From Aromatoleum bremense (lineage in GTDB: Bacteria; Pseudomonadota; Gammaproteobacteria; Burkholderiales; Rhodocyclaceae), in the NCBI RefSeq assembly GCF_017894365.1, contig NZ_CP059467.1, positions 3,720,001 through 3,784,000 of the forward strand: DNA of 64,000 nt, read 5' to 3'. The notes beneath the pieces are model-generated. The model had not been told where the DNA came from. It saw nothing but the letters and a program-made list of their open reading frames with translations, and made no database searches. The position numbers and the translations under genes are program-made. Positions 25,690-36,026 of the stretch are shown one piece after another (within the stretch, counting starts at the first letter, position 1; every line of letters starts with the position of its first letter).

Positions 25690-25829
25690 CAAGACGGCCT
25701 GTCCGCGCTGCGACGCGTGCTGCCTTGATCCGCCCTTCCAGACCGGATGTATGCAAAGCGGTATCGACGTCGCCTCACGAAGCCACGGGCTGCTAGAATT
25801 CGGCGCCCTGGTCTTCCACGAGTGAATGC

Positions 25830-26336
25830 ATGAAACGCCTCGAATCGGCCTTCGAACACTTCCTTTTCAGCAGCCGCTGGCTGATGGCGCCGGTGTATGC
25901 GGGATTGATCTTCGCGCTGCTGGTGCTGCTGGTGAAGTTCGGCAAGGAGGTCTGGCAGCTGTCGAGCCGGGTGATGACGGCGAGCGGCAGCGAGGTGATC
26001 ATCGGCGTGCTGTCGCTGGTGGATATCTCGCTGATCATGAGCCTGCTGATCATCATCATGCTGAGCGGCTACGAGAACTTCGTCTCGAAGATGGAGGATC
26101 TGCACGCCCATACCGACCGGCCGGAATGGATGGGGCATATCGGCTTTTCCGACCTGAAGATCAAGCTGATCGGCTCGATCGTCGCGATCTCGGGGATCGA
26201 GCTGCTGAAGGCGTTCATGAACGTCGGCAATCTTTCCGACCGCCACCTCGGGTGGATGGTCGGCATCCACCTGACCTTCGTGCTGTCGGGCCTGCTCTAT
26301 GCGCTGATGGACCGGCTGCAGGGCAAGGGGCACTGA
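25830..26336 (+). CDS. UPF0114/YqhA-family inner-membrane protein
   Basis: The 168-residue protein has three to four membrane helices and the family start MKRLESAFEHFLFSSRWLMA PVY, plus the later LVDISLIMSLLIIIMLSGYE and GFSDLKIKLIGSIVAISGIE. Function is unknown. It marks the return to conserved chromosomal sequence after the rearranged region. Confidence 0.9.
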   Translation: MKRLESAFEHFLFSSRWLMAPVYAGLIFALLVLLVKFGKEVWQLSSRVMTASGSEVIIGVLSLVDISLIMSLLIIIMLSGYENFVSKMEDLHAHTDRPEWMGHIGFSDLKIKLIGSIVAISGIELLKAFMNVGNLSDRHLGWMVGIHLTFVLSGLLYALMDRLQGKGH

Positions 26337-26388
26337 CGGCAAGGCCTGGCGGATAGGGCCTGCGCGCGCCTGCGGCGCATCCGCCTTG

Positions 26389-28974
26389 CTAGATGTGCAG
26401 CCGCTGCAGCAGTTCGCGCTCGATCTTGACGACCCGTGCATCCTGCGACAGCCCGTTTCCGCTGAGCAGGAACGTATCTTCGACGCGTTCGCCGAGCGTC
26501 GCGATCTTCGCGGTGTGCAGGACGATGCCGTTCTGCGCGAGCACTTCGGCGACCGCGAACAGCAGCCCCGGGCGGTCGGCCGCGGTCAGCGAGAGGATGT
26601 AGTGCTTGCCGGATTCGTCGGGCAGGATGCTGACCCGCGGAGTGACCGGGAAATGCTTCACCTGACGTGACAGGCGGCCGGGGGACGGGCGGTCGGGCGG
26701 GGCGGGTTTTTTCAGGCGTTCGGTGAGTTCGTGCTCGATCAGCGTGATGACATCGCGGTAATGTTCGGCGTTGCCCGGGTCCTGCAGCATGAAGCTGTCG
26801 AGCGCGTAGCCGTGGCGCGTGGTGTGCACCTTGGCGTCGAGGATCGAGAAGCCGAGGCGGCCGAAGAAACCGGTCAGGCGCACGAAGAGATCCTTCTGGT
26901 CGCGCGTGAACACCATCACCTGCACGCCCTGGTCGGCGTCGGAGACGCGCGCCTTGACGACCGGCTCGAGGGCGTCGGGGCGGTAATACAGCGTGCGGCT
27001 GTGCCACGCGATCTCTTCGGCCGAATGGCGCATGAAATACACGGCATCGAGTTGGGCCCACAGCGCATCTTCGACGCCGGGCCGCAGCCCGTGATAGCGC
27101 AGCAAGGCGCGCGCGTTTTCCTGGCGGTCGTCGAGCCCGAGCGCCTCCTGCGGCGTCGCGCCGCGCAGCAGCCGGCGGGTGGCGAAGAAGAGATCTTCGA
27201 GGAGCTTGCCTTTCCAGCCGTTCCAGACCTTCGGGCTGGTGCCGCGGATGTCGGCGTGCGTGAGCAGATACAGCGCGGTCAGCCGCCGCTCGGTGCGCAC
27301 GGTGTCGGCGAAGCGCCGGATTACCTCCGGATCGTACGTGTCTTCCTTCTGCGCGACGTGAGACATCGTCAGGTGATGTTCGACGAGCCACACGACGAGA
27401 TCGGCGTCTTCGCGGGCGAGATGGTGATGCTCGCAGAATTCGCGTGCGTCGATCGTGCCGAGTTTCGAATGGTCGCCGCCGCGTCCTTTCGCGATGTCAT
27501 GGAACAGTGCGGCGACGTACAGCAGCCAGTGCCGCTCGAAAGCTATGATGAGCTGCGCCATCAGCGGATATTCGTGCGCGTGCTCGCCCATCGTGAAGCG
27601 GCGCATGTTGCGCAGCACCATCATGATGTGCTGGTCGACGGTGTAGACGTGGAACAGGTCGCGCTGCATCTGCCCGACGATGCGTCGCCACGAGGGCAGG
27701 TAGCCGCTGAGAATGCCGTACTGGTTCATGCGGCGGAACTCATGCACGATGCCGCGCTTTTGCTGCAGGATCGCGAGGAAAAGCTCGCGGTTGTGCGGGT
27801 CGGCACGAAACGCGGCGTTGATGCGCTTGCGGTTGAGCCACAGGGCGCGCAGCGTGCGGGCCGTCATGCCCTTGAGCTCGGAGCGCTGCTGGAGGATCAG
27901 GAAACACTCGAGCAGCGCCGACGGGTGCCGGGCGAAGGTGTCGTCTTCGCGCATGTCGAGCAGCTCGCGCACCGCCTGGAAGCGGTCGTTGATGACGATC
28001 GCCGCGCCGGCGCGCCGGGGAAAGATCTCGACGCCGTAGTTCTGCAGCAGGATGGTGTTGGTCTGCGTGACCTTCTTCGCGTTGATGTAGTAACGCTGCA
28101 TGAACACTTCGGAGGCGCGCTTGGCTGCGGTCGCCTCGATGCCGAGGGCGCTGGCGAGCCTTTCCTGGTAGTCGAACAGCAGCCGGTCTTCGCTGCGCCC
28201 GGTGAGGTAGTGCAGGCGGATGCGCACGTGCTGGAGGAAACGCTCGATGCTGCGCAGGTCGCGCGCTTCGGCGCCGGTGATCAGCCGCCGGCGCGCGAGG
28301 TCGCGCCAGTTGCGCCCGAGCCCGGCGGCCCGCGCGATCCAGCCGAGCATCTGCAGATCGCGCAGGCCGCCGGGGCTCTCCTTGCAGTTGGGTTCGAGCG
28401 CGTAAGGGGTGTCGTTGTAGCGCGCGTAGCGCTTTTCCTGTTCGAGCTGCTTGGCCTTGAAGAACACGCGCACGTCGAGCAGCGCGCGATAGCGCCGGCA
28501 GAATTCCTCGAACAGTGGCCGGTTGCCTTCGAGCAGGCGCGATTCGAGCAGGTTCGTCTGGACCGTGATGTCCTGTTCGGCGGCGTCGATCGCTTCAGCG
28601 ACGGTGCGGGCGCTGTGGCCGATCTCGAGCCCGACGTCCCACAGCGCACCGAGCAGCACGGACAGGCGCGCCTGCATCGCGTCGTCGGCGGTGTCGGGCA
28701 GCAGCACCATCAGGTCGACGTCGGAGCACGGGAAGAGCTCGCCGCGGCCGTAGCCGCCGACCGCGAGCAGCGCCACGTCGGCGGGCATCGCGCACGCGCG
28801 CCACAGGCGGTGGATGGTCTCGTCGACGAGGTGCGCGCGGCCCTTGAGGACGGTCGACGTCGCCGGATGGGCCTCGTAGGCCATCCGGATGCGCATGCTG
28901 GCGTCGGCGAGGCGGGCGCGGGCGTCGGCAATGGCGGCCTGGACCGCGTCCGTGGGGATCGCCGTGGTGCTCAT
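26389..28974 (-). CDS. glnD: Bifunctional PII uridylyltransferase / uridylyl-removing enzyme
   Basis: The 861-residue protein has an N-terminal nucleotidyltransferase domain with GGYGRGELFPCSDVDLMVLL (residues ~73-92), a central HD phosphohydrolase (VAALFHDIAKGRGGDHS), and two C-terminal ACT domains (near QVMVFTRDQKDLFVRLTGFF and ILSLTAADRPGLLFAVAEVL). It senses glutamine and modifies PII to control nitrogen assimilation. It lies 6 bp downstream of map on the same strand, the common betaproteobacterial order. Full length and intact. Confidence 0.97.
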   Translation of the reverse strand: MSTTAIPTDAVQAAIADARARLADASMRIRMAYEAHPATSTVLKGRAHLVDETIHRLWRACAMPADVALLAVGGYGRGELFPCSDVDLMVLLPDTADDAMQARLSVLLGALWDVGLEIGHSARTVAEAIDAAEQDITVQTNLLESRLLEGNRPLFEEFCRRYRALLDVRVFFKAKQLEQEKRYARYNDTPYALEPNCKESPGGLRDLQMLGWIARAAGLGRNWRDLARRRLITGAEARDLRSIERFLQHVRIRLHYLTGRSEDRLLFDYQERLASALGIEATAAKRASEVFMQRYYINAKKVTQTNTILLQNYGVEIFPRRAGAAIVINDRFQAVRELLDMREDDTFARHPSALLECFLILQQRSELKGMTARTLRALWLNRKRINAAFRADPHNRELFLAILQQKRGIVHEFRRMNQYGILSGYLPSWRRIVGQMQRDLFHVYTVDQHIMMVLRNMRRFTMGEHAHEYPLMAQLIIAFERHWLLYVAALFHDIAKGRGGDHSKLGTIDAREFCEHHHLAREDADLVVWLVEHHLTMSHVAQKEDTYDPEVIRRFADTVRTERRLTALYLLTHADIRGTSPKVWNGWKGKLLEDLFFATRRLLRGATPQEALGLDDRQENARALLRYHGLRPGVEDALWAQLDAVYFMRHSAEEIAWHSRTLYYRPDALEPVVKARVSDADQGVQVMVFTRDQKDLFVRLTGFFGRLGFSILDAKVHTTRHGYALDSFMLQDPGNAEHYRDVITLIEHELTERLKKPAPPDRPSPGRLSRQVKHFPVTPRVSILPDESGKHYILSLTAADRPGLLFAVAEVLAQNGIVLHTAKIATLGERVEDTFLLSGNGLSQDARVVKIERELLQRLHI

Positions 28975-28980
28975 CGCGCG

Positions 28981-29805
28981 TCAGGCAAGCGAGGGGAACA
29001 GCGGCGCGACGAGCGCCGGCGGAGGAGGACAGCCCGGCGAGAGCGTCAGCACTTCGACGCTGGTGTCGGTGACGAGCACCATGTGCTCCCACTGCGCGGA
29101 CAGACTGCGGTCCTTGGTGACGATCGTCCAGCCGTCAGGGAGCTCGGAGATCGCGGCCTTGCCGGCGTTGATCATCGGCTCGATCGTGAAGGTCATGCCG
29201 GGACGCAGCTCGATGCCGGTGCCGGCCTTGCCGTAGTGCAGCACCTGCGGTTCTTCATGGAACTTCAGGCCGATGCCGTGACCGCAGAATTCGCGCACCA
29301 CCGAAAAGCCGTTGCTCTCGGCGTGCTTCTGGATGATGTGGCCGATGTCGCCGAGCCGTCCGCCGGGGCGCACGACGGAGATGCCGAGCCACAGGCATTC
29401 GAGCGTCACCTGGCACAGGCGCTTCGCGAGGATCGGCCCGTCGCCGCCGACAATGAACATGCGGCTGGTGTCGCCGTGGTAGCCGTCCTTGATGACGGTG
29501 ATGTCGAGGTTGACGATGTCGCCCTTCTTCAGCGCCTTGTCGCCCGGCACGCCGTGGCAGATCTGGTGATTGACCGAGGTGCAGATCGACTTGGGGTAGG
29601 GCGGGTAGCCTGGCGGGGCGTAGTTGAGCGGCGCGGGGATCGTGTGCTGCACGTTGACCATGTAGTCGTGGCACAGGCGGTCGAGTTCTCCGGTCGTCAC
29701 GCCCGGCTGGACGTAGGGCGTGATGTAGTCCAGGACTTCCGCGCCGAGCCGGCCGGCGACGCGCATTTTCCCGATTTCTTCCGGCGTCTTTATTGTGATG
29801 CTCAT
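28981..29805 (-). CDS. map: Methionine aminopeptidase, type I
   Basis: The 274-residue enzyme removes the N-terminal Met from nascent proteins. Metal ligands are visible: LDITVIKDGYHGDTSRMF with two Asp, the GHGIG His, MTFTIEPMI and AQWEHMVLVT with the two Glu. NHQICHGVPGD carries the substrate-contacting His. It is transcribed divergently from rpsB, a classic arrangement. Confidence 0.97.
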   Translation of the reverse strand: MSITIKTPEEIGKMRVAGRLGAEVLDYITPYVQPGVTTGELDRLCHDYMVNVQHTIPAPLNYAPPGYPPYPKSICTSVNHQICHGVPGDKALKKGDIVNLDITVIKDGYHGDTSRMFIVGGDGPILAKRLCQVTLECLWLGISVVRPGGRLGDIGHIIQKHAESNGFSVVREFCGHGIGLKFHEEPQVLHYGKAGTGIELRPGMTFTIEPMINAGKAAISELPDGWTIVTKDRSLSAQWEHMVLVTDTSVEVLTLSPGCPPPPALVAPLFPSLA

Positions 29806-29914
29806 TTCCGTGGGGTCGCGTGTAAATGAGAAAGGCTAGCGCATGCGCGAACGCGCGGCAAATTCATGCTGCCCCGCGAGAGGCGCGCGAGCGCGAGGCG
29901 AGCGCGAAGTCGTC

Positions 29915-29944
29915 TTGAGTGCGCAATGGCATAGCTGCTATCAT
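29915..29944 (+). promoter_or_regulatory. Probable rpsB promoter
   Basis: TTGAGT (29915-29920), an 18-bp spacer and TATCAT (29939-29944) resemble a sigma-70 promoter. It would give a ~205-nt leader before rpsB containing the structured element at 30057-30115. Confidence 0.5.
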
Positions 29945-30056
29945 CTTGGGCTTGTCTGCCGACCGAGGCGGGCAAAATCCACACGCCCGGCATCGTACCA
30001 AAAGGGTCCGCCGGATCGGGGCAAGCGCCCCGTGGCGGTTTTAGGCACTGAAATGA

Positions 30057-30115
30057 GGTTGCCGAAGGATCGCGGAGAAGTCCGCGAATGTTTGCGAATT
30101 TTGCAAATGGCAACC
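30057..30115 (+). ncRNA. Candidate rpsB leader RNA (three-way junction)
   Basis: GGTTGCC (30057-30063) pairs perfectly with GGCAACC (30109-30115). Inside are two hairpins: CGCGGA-gaag-TCCGCG (30071-30086) and TTTGC-gaatttt-GCAAA (30091-30107). The element ends 41 nt before the rpsB start. Autoregulatory S2-binding leaders are known upstream of rpsB in other proteobacteria; equivalence here is inference. Confidence 0.55.
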
Positions 30116-30156
30116 GTGCCGGGCGGCGGTTCAACCCTGAAAATCTGGAGTTTCAC

Positions 30157-30912
30157 ATGACTGTCACGATGCGTCAGATGCTCGAAGCGGGCGTCCACTT
30201 TGGCCACCAGACCCGATTCTGGAATCCGCGCATGGCCCCGTACATCTTCGGCCAGCGCAACAAGATCCACATCGTCAACCTCGAAAAGACGATGGGCAAG
30301 TACAACGAAGCGATGAACTACGTGCGCAAGCTCGCGGCCAATCGCGGCACGATCCTGCTGGTCGGCACCAAGCGCCAGGCACGCGAGATCGTCTCCGAGG
30401 AAGCCCGCCGCGCCGGCATGCCGTTCGTCGATGAGCGCTGGCTCGGCGGCATGCTGACCAACTTCAAGACGGTCAAGCAGTCGATCAAGCGCCTCAAGGA
30501 AATGGAAGCGATGGTCGAGGACGGCTCGATCGAGCGCCTGTCCAAGAAGGAAGCGCTGATGGCGACGCGCGAAATGGACAAGCTGAAGAAGAGCATCGGC
30601 GGCATCAAGGACATGGGCGGCCTGCCTGATGCGCTGTTCGTCATCGACGTCGGCTACCACAAGATCGCGATCACCGAAGCGCAGAAGCTCGGCATCCCGG
30701 TCGTCGCCGTCGTCGATACCAACCATTCGCCCGACGGGATCGACTACGTGATCCCCGGTAACGACGACTCCTCGCGCGCGATCCGCCTGTACGCCCGCGG
30801 CGTCGCCGACGCGGTGCTCGAAGGCCGCAGCCAGGCGCTGCAGGACGTCGTCGCAGCGGGCTCGGACGAGTTCGTCGAAGTCGAGGAAGACGGTTCGGAC
30901 GAGCAGGCCTGA
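30157..30912 (+). CDS. rpsB: 30S ribosomal protein S2
   Basis: The start ATG 30157 gives [20 protein letters not shown], the conserved S2 N-terminus. [24 protein letters not shown] and [19 protein letters not shown] are also diagnostic. The 251-residue protein ends in the usual acidic tail. It is followed by tsf in the standard operon. Confidence 0.98.
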   Translation: MTVTMRQMLEAGVHFGHQTRFWNPRMAPYIFGQRNKIHIVNLEKTMGKYNEAMNYVRKLAANRGTILLVGTKRQAREIVSEEARRAGMPFVDERWLGGMLTNFKTVKQSIKRLKEMEAMVEDGSIERLSKKEALMATREMDKLKKSIGGIKDMGGLPDALFVIDVGYHKIAITEAQKLGIPVVAVVDTNHSPDGIDYVIPGNDDSSRAIRLYARGVADAVLEGRSQALQDVVAAGSDEFVEVEEDGSDEQA

Positions 30913-30964
30913 GCCCTGCCGGCCTTTGATCGCGTCGAATTGAATACGGAATACAGGAGTTAGC

Positions 30965-31855
30965 ATGGCGGAAATTACCGCAAGCATGGTCAAGGAACTG
31001 CGCGAGAAGACCGACGCGCCGATGATGGAGTGCAAGAAGGCGCTGACCGAAGCCGCGGGCGACCTGGCCAAGGCCGAGGAAATCCTGCGCGTCAAGCTCG
31101 GCAGCAAGGCGAGCAAGGCAGCGTCCCGCGTGACCGCCGAAGGCATCGTCGCGACCTGGCAATCGGCCGACGGCAAGCTGGCCGCGCTGGTCGAAGTGAA
31201 CTGCGAGACCGACTTCGTCGCGAAGAACGACGACTTCCTCGCGTTCGCCGCTGCGGTGGCCGAGCTGGTCGCGACGCGCAATCCGGCGGATGTCGCCGCG
31301 ATCGCGGCGCTCGAACTCGACGGCCAGACGGTCGAGCAGGTGCGCATGGCGCTCGTCGGCAAGATCGGCGAGAACATCACGATCCGCCGCTTCACGCGGA
31401 TCGACGCGCAGGGCGCAGTGGCGAGCTACATCCACGCCGGCGCCAAGATCGGCGTGCTGGTCGACCTCGTCGGCGGCGATGAAGCGCTCGGCAAGGACCT
31501 CGCGATGCATATCGCCGCGGCCAAGCCGAAGGCGCTGATGGCGTCCGAGATCCCGGCGGAGCTGATCGACACCGAGCGCCGCATCGCGATCGAGAAGGCG
31601 CGCGAAGCCGGCAAGCCGGAAGCGATGCTCGACAAGATCGCCGACGGCACGGTGCAGAAGTTCCTGAAGGAAGTCACGCTGCTCGGCCAGCCGTTCGTCA
31701 AGGACGACAAGCTGACGATCGAAGCCCTGCTGAAGTCGCGCAACGCGTCGGTGGCGAGCTTCGTGCTGTACGTCGTCGGCGAAGGCATCGAGAAGAAAGT
31801 GTCCGACTTCGCCGCCGAAGTGGCTGCGCAAGCCGCCGCCGCGGCACAGAAGTAA
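30965..31855 (+). CDS. tsf: Elongation factor Ts
   Basis: The 296-residue nucleotide-exchange factor for EF-Tu starts [20 protein letters not shown] and has the [10 protein letters not shown] and [14 protein letters not shown] signatures. It is intact with an AGGAG ribosome site and forms an operon with rpsB and pyrH. Confidence 0.98.
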   Translation: MAEITASMVKELREKTDAPMMECKKALTEAAGDLAKAEEILRVKLGSKASKAASRVTAEGIVATWQSADGKLAALVEVNCETDFVAKNDDFLAFAAAVAELVATRNPADVAAIAALELDGQTVEQVRMALVGKIGENITIRRFTRIDAQGAVASYIHAGAKIGVLVDLVGGDEALGKDLAMHIAAAKPKALMASEIPAELIDTERRIAIEKAREAGKPEAMLDKIADGTVQKFLKEVTLLGQPFVKDDKLTIEALLKSRNASVASFVLYVVGEGIEKKVSDFAAEVAAQAAAAAQK

Positions 31856-31865
31856 GGGCCGCCAG

Positions 31866-32582
31866 ATGAGTGTCGCCGCTTACAAGCGCATCATGTTGAA
31901 GCTGTCCGGCGAGGCCCTGATGGGGGACGACTCGTACGGCATCAACGAGGATGTGGTCAGCCGCATCGTCGCCGAGATCGCCGAGGTGAATCGCCTCGGC
32001 GTGCAGATCGGCGTGGTGATAGGCGGCGGCAACATCTTTCGCGGCATGAAGGGTGCCGCCTCCGGCATGGACCGCGCCACTGCGGACTACATGGGCATGC
32101 TGGCGACGGTGATGAACGCGATGGCGCTGGCCGACGCGTTCCGTCGCGCCGGGGTCGAGGCGCGCGTGCAGTCGGCGCTGCGCATCGACCAGGTCGTCGA
32201 GCCGTACATCCGCGGCCGGGCGATCCGCCACATGGAAGAAGGCCGCGTCGTGATCTTCGCGGCCGGCACCGGCAACCCCTTCTTCACGACCGACACCGCG
32301 GCCGCGCTGCGCGGGTCGGAGATGGCCGCGCAGATCGTGCTGAAGGCAACGAAAGTGGACGGCGTGTATACCGCCGACCCGAAGAAGGACCCGCAGGCGC
32401 AGCGTTACCACCGCATCAGTTTCGACGAGGCGATCGGCCGCAATCTGGCCGTTCTCGACGCGACCGCGTTTGCGTTGTGCCGCGACCAGAAACTGCCGAT
32501 CAACGTGTTCTCGATCTTCAAGCCGGGCGCGCTCAAGCGCGTCGTGCTCGGCGAGGACGAAGGCACGCTGGTCCATTCGTGA
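31866..32582 (+). CDS. pyrH: Uridylate kinase
   Basis: The 238-residue amino-acid-kinase-fold enzyme phosphorylates UMP to UDP. Motifs: [31 protein letters not shown] and [16 protein letters not shown], with [14 protein letters not shown]. Only 10 bp separate it from tsf. Confidence 0.98.
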   Translation: MSVAAYKRIMLKLSGEALMGDDSYGINEDVVSRIVAEIAEVNRLGVQIGVVIGGGNIFRGMKGAASGMDRATADYMGMLATVMNAMALADAFRRAGVEARVQSALRIDQVVEPYIRGRAIRHMEEGRVVIFAAGTGNPFFTTDTAAALRGSEMAAQIVLKATKVDGVYTADPKKDPQAQRYHRISFDEAIGRNLAVLDATAFALCRDQKLPINVFSIFKPGALKRVVLGEDEGTLVHS

Positions 32583-32592
32583 GGACTCGACG

Positions 32593-33150
32593 ATGATCCC
32601 CGAACTCAAGAAGACGACCGAGCAGAAGATGCAGAAGTCGATCGAGGTGCTCAAGGCCGACCTGGCGAAAGTGCGCACCGGCCGCGCCCACACCGGGCTG
32701 CTCGACCACGTCATGGTCGAGTACTACGGCAGCATGGTCCCGATCAACCAAGTGTCCAACGTGACGCTGATCGACGCACGGACGATCGGCGTGCAGGTGT
32801 GGGAAAAGCCGATGGTGCAGAAGGTCGAGCGGGCGATCCGCGATTCCGACCTCGGCCTCAATCCCGCGAACCAGGGCGACATCATCCGCGTGCCGATGCC
32901 GGCGCTGACCGAAGAGCGCCGCCGCGACCTGACCAAGGTCGTCCGCCACGAGGGCGAGGCGGCGAAGATCGCGATCCGCAACCTGCGGCGCGACGCCAAC
33001 CAGCACCTCAAGGATGCGGTCAAGGACAAGACGATCTCGGAAGACGACGATCGCCGTGCACAGGAAGATATCCAGAAGCTCACCGACCGAAACATCGCCG
33101 AAATCGACAAGCTGCTCGCGCAAAAAGAGCAGGAACTGATGCAGCTCTGA
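32593..33150 (+). CDS. frr: Ribosome recycling factor
   Basis: The 185-residue protein ([20 protein letters not shown]) has the RRF signature [20 protein letters not shown] and [19 protein letters not shown]. It splits post-termination ribosomes with EF-G. Standard position after pyrH. Confidence 0.98.
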   Translation: MIPELKKTTEQKMQKSIEVLKADLAKVRTGRAHTGLLDHVMVEYYGSMVPINQVSNVTLIDARTIGVQVWEKPMVQKVERAIRDSDLGLNPANQGDIIRVPMPALTEERRRDLTKVVRHEGEAAKIAIRNLRRDANQHLKDAVKDKTISEDDDRRAQEDIQKLTDRNIAEIDKLLAQKEQELMQL

Positions 33151-33199
33151 TCCTCCCGGATCGCATTCTCCAATCCGGACGAACCGCGGGAGACGCATC

Positions 33200-33991
33200 A
33201 TGACGGAATCATCCTTCATCAGTTCGACTCGCGACGTCCCCGCGGTGTCGGGCATTCCCCGGCACATCGCGATCATCATGGACGGCAATGGCCGCTGGGC
33301 GCGCAAGCGGTTCCTGCCACGCGTCGCCGGCCACAGCCGCGGCGTCGAATCGGTGCGCAGCGTCATCCGCGCGTGCATGGAACGCGGCGTGTCCTACCTC
33401 ACGCTGTTTGCGTTCAGTTCCGAGAACTGGCGCCGCCCGGCCGACGAGGTGTCGTTCCTGATGCAGCTGTTCATGCGTTCGCTGCAGAAGGAAGTCGACC
33501 GGCTTCACGACAACAGCATCCGTTTTCGCGTCATCGGCGACCTGTCGCGCTTCGACCCGAAGCTCGTCGACATGATCCGCCGCGCCGAGGCGCGCACCGC
33601 CGCCAATGAAAAACTGACCCTGACGATCGCCGCGAACTACGGCGGCCGCTGGGACATCCTGCAGGCGATGACGCGGATGCTGGCGAAGAACCCCGAGCGG
33701 CGCGAAGGGTTCACCGAAGAGGATCTGTCGAGCGAGCTGTCGCTGAACTACGGCCCGGAACCGGACCTCTTCATCCGCACCGGTGGCGAACAGCGGATCA
33801 GCAACTTCCTGCTGTGGCAGCTCGCCTATTCCGAGCTTTATTTCACCGATACGTTGTGGCCCGATTTCGACGTCGCGGCGCTGGACGAGGCGATCCGCTC
33901 GTACCAGGCGCGGGAGCGCCGTTTCGGACGTACCAGCGAGCAGCTTCGTCAGGCCGAAGGCGTGGTTTCTCCGTCAGGCGGCCATGCTTAG
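33200..33991 (+). CDS. uppS: Undecaprenyl diphosphate synthase (cis-prenyltransferase)
   Basis: The 263-residue enzyme makes the C55 carrier for peptidoglycan and surface polysaccharides. Signatures: [16 protein letters not shown] with the catalytic Asp, [13 protein letters not shown] and [20 protein letters not shown]. It overlaps cdsA by 8 bp. Confidence 0.97.
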   Translation: MTESSFISSTRDVPAVSGIPRHIAIIMDGNGRWARKRFLPRVAGHSRGVESVRSVIRACMERGVSYLTLFAFSSENWRRPADEVSFLMQLFMRSLQKEVDRLHDNSIRFRVIGDLSRFDPKLVDMIRRAEARTAANEKLTLTIAANYGGRWDILQAMTRMLAKNPERREGFTEEDLSSELSLNYGPEPDLFIRTGGEQRISNFLLWQLAYSELYFTDTLWPDFDVAALDEAIRSYQARERRFGRTSEQLRQAEGVVSPSGGHA

Positions 33992-34811
33992 AACGCGCGT
34001 CATCACGGCGCTGGTATTGCTGACGGGCCTGCTTGGGGGGATTTTCCTGCTGCCGCCCTGGGGCTGGCTCGCCCTCGCCGCGACCATCTGCGCGGCGGCG
34101 GCGTGGGAGTGGGGCGGCCTCGGCGGCTTTCCCGTCGGCCGGCGCAGCGTGTTTGCGGTGCTGATGGGCATTGCATGCCTGCTGACCGGCGCGATGAGCG
34201 GGCTGGCGGGCGACGACGCCTCTCCTCCGGCCGGGCTCGCGGCGCTGTACCTGGCGAGCGGCGTGTTCTGGGTTGCCGTCGTGCCGGTATGGCTGGCGAG
34301 AAAATGGCGCATCACCGGCGCGGCCGGCACCGTCATCGTCGGCCTGGTCGTGCTGCTGCCGCCGGCGCTCGCGCTGGCGCACCTGCGGATGCTCGGTCCG
34401 TGGCTGCTCCTGGCGGTGATGGCGGCGACGTTCGTGTCGGACATCGCGGCGTATTTCACCGGGCGCGCGTTCGGTCGCCACAAGCTGGCGCCGAGCATCA
34501 GCCCGGGCAAGACCTGGGAGGGCGCCGGCGGCGCGGTCGCCGGCGTGCTCGTGTTCGCGCTGATCGTTCTGGCTTCGAGCGCGCCGTCGATGCTCGACGC
34601 GCGCACCCTGTTGCTGGTGGTTCCACTGCTCGCCGCATTCACGGCGGTCGGCGTCCTCGGCGATCTTTTCGAGTCGCTTCTCAAACGTCAGGCCGGCGTC
34701 AAGGACAGCGGCAGCATGCTGCCCGGGCACGGCGGCATCCTCGACCGCATCGACAGCCTGACCTCAACCCTTCCGCTGGCCGGTCTGGCGGCTTTATGGC
34801 TGGCCCTTTGA
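33984..34811 (+). CDS. cdsA: Phosphatidate cytidylyltransferase
   Basis: The 275-residue membrane enzyme makes CDP-diacylglycerol. Start ATG 33984 ([20 protein letters not shown]). About eight helices and the CdsA signature [31 protein letters not shown], then [19 protein letters not shown]. Sits between uppS and dxr as usual. Confidence 0.97.
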   Translation: MLRTRVITALVLLTGLLGGIFLLPPWGWLALAATICAAAAWEWGGLGGFPVGRRSVFAVLMGIACLLTGAMSGLAGDDASPPAGLAALYLASGVFWVAVVPVWLARKWRITGAAGTVIVGLVVLLPPALALAHLRMLGPWLLLAVMAATFVSDIAAYFTGRAFGRHKLAPSISPGKTWEGAGGAVAGVLVFALIVLASSAPSMLDARTLLLVVPLLAAFTAVGVLGDLFESLLKRQAGVKDSGSMLPGHGGILDRIDSLTSTLPLAGLAALWLAL

Positions 34812-34814
34812 TCG

Positions 34815-36026
34815 ATGCCTGACCCGACTCCCCCCCGCCTGCAACGCGTCACGGTGCTCGGAGCGACCGGTTCCATCGGCATGAGCACGCTCGATGTGCT
34901 CGCCCGGCATCCGGACCGCTTCGAGGCGTTCGCGCTCACCGCGCAGGTCCAGGTCGAGCGCCTGTTCGAGCTGTGCCTGCGCTTTTCGCCGCGCTTCGCG
35001 GTGCTCGTCGATTCGGCCGCGGCGTCCGATCTTCGCCAGCGCCTGAAAGCCGCCGGTTCGGCGACGGAAGTGCTCGCCGGCCCCGGAGCGCTCGTCGATG
35101 TCGCGGCGCATCCCGACAGCGACGCGGTGATGGCGGCGATCGTCGGCGCCGCGGGCCTTGCGCCGGCGCTCGCCGCGGCGCGCGCCGGCAAGCGCGTGCT
35201 GCTCGCGAACAAGGAGGCGCTGGTGCTGTCCGGGCGGCTCTTCATGCAGGCGGTGGTCGAGAGCGGCGCCGAGCTGCTGCCGATCGACAGCGAGCACAAC
35301 GCCGTCTTCCAGGCGCTGCCGCAGGGTTACACGCGCGACCCGCAGCGCTGCGGTGTACGGCGCATCCTGCTGACGGCGTCCGGCGGCCCTTTCCGCGAGC
35401 GCTCGCTGGAGAGCCTCGCGAACGTCACGCCGGACGAAGCCTGCGCACATCCGAACTGGGTCATGGGGCGAAAAATCTCGGTCGACTCGGCGACGATGAT
35501 GAACAAGGGGCTCGAAGTCATCGAGGCCCACTGGCTGTTCGCGGTGCCGCCGGAGGCGATCGAGGTCGTCGTGCATCCGCAGAGCGTCATCCATTCGATG
35601 GTCGAATATGCCGATGGCTCGGTGCTCGCGCAGCTCGGCAACCCCGACATGCGCACGCCGATCGCGCATGCGCTGGCCTATCCGGAGCGTATCGACGCCG
35701 GCGTGCGCCCGCTCGACCTGTTCGAGATCGGCCGGCTGAACTTCGAACGCCCGGACTTTGTCCGGTTTCCGTGCCTGGCGCTCGCGTACGACGCGCTGCG
35801 CGAAGGCGGGGCGGCGGCGGCCGTGCTCAACGCCGCGAACGAGGAAGCCGTCGCCGCGTTCCTCGAACGCCGGGTGGGATTCACGCGCATCCCCGACATC
35901 ATCGCGGCGACGCTCGAACGCGCGCGCGATCTGTCGGTCGATTGCATCGAGGCAATCCTCGATGCCGATGCGCGCGCACGTGAAGTCGCGCGAAGTGAAA
36001 TCCTCGCCAGACAGACGACTCCATGA
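34815..36026 (+). CDS. dxr: 1-deoxy-D-xylulose 5-phosphate reductoisomerase
   Basis: The 403-residue NADPH enzyme commits DXP to the MEP isoprenoid pathway. Motifs: [20 protein letters not shown] (NADPH site), [27 protein letters not shown] and [20 protein letters not shown]. Its stop overlaps the rseP start. Confidence 0.97.
   Translation: MPDPTPPRLQRVTVLGATGSIGMSTLDVLARHPDRFEAFALTAQVQVERLFELCLRFSPRFAVLVDSAAASDLRQRLKAAGSATEVLAGPGALVDVAAHPDSDAVMAAIVGAAGLAPALAAARAGKRVLLANKEALVLSGRLFMQAVVESGAELLPIDSEHNAVFQALPQGYTRDPQRCGVRRILLTASGGPFRERSLESLANVTPDEACAHPNWVMGRKISVDSATMMNKGLEVIEAHWLFAVPPEAIEVVVHPQSVIHSMVEYADGSVLAQLGNPDMRTPIAHALAYPERIDAGVRPLDLFEIGRLNFERPDFVRFPCLALAYDALREGGAAAAVLNAANEEAVAAFLERRVGFTRIPDIIAATLERARDLSVDCIEAILDADARAREVARSEILARQTTP

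Noticed and set aside
26731..29829. Very long plus-strand open frame opposite glnD and map
   Set aside because: The opposite strand encodes complete GlnD and Map with all motifs. The plus frame is an artefact of high GC codon usage.
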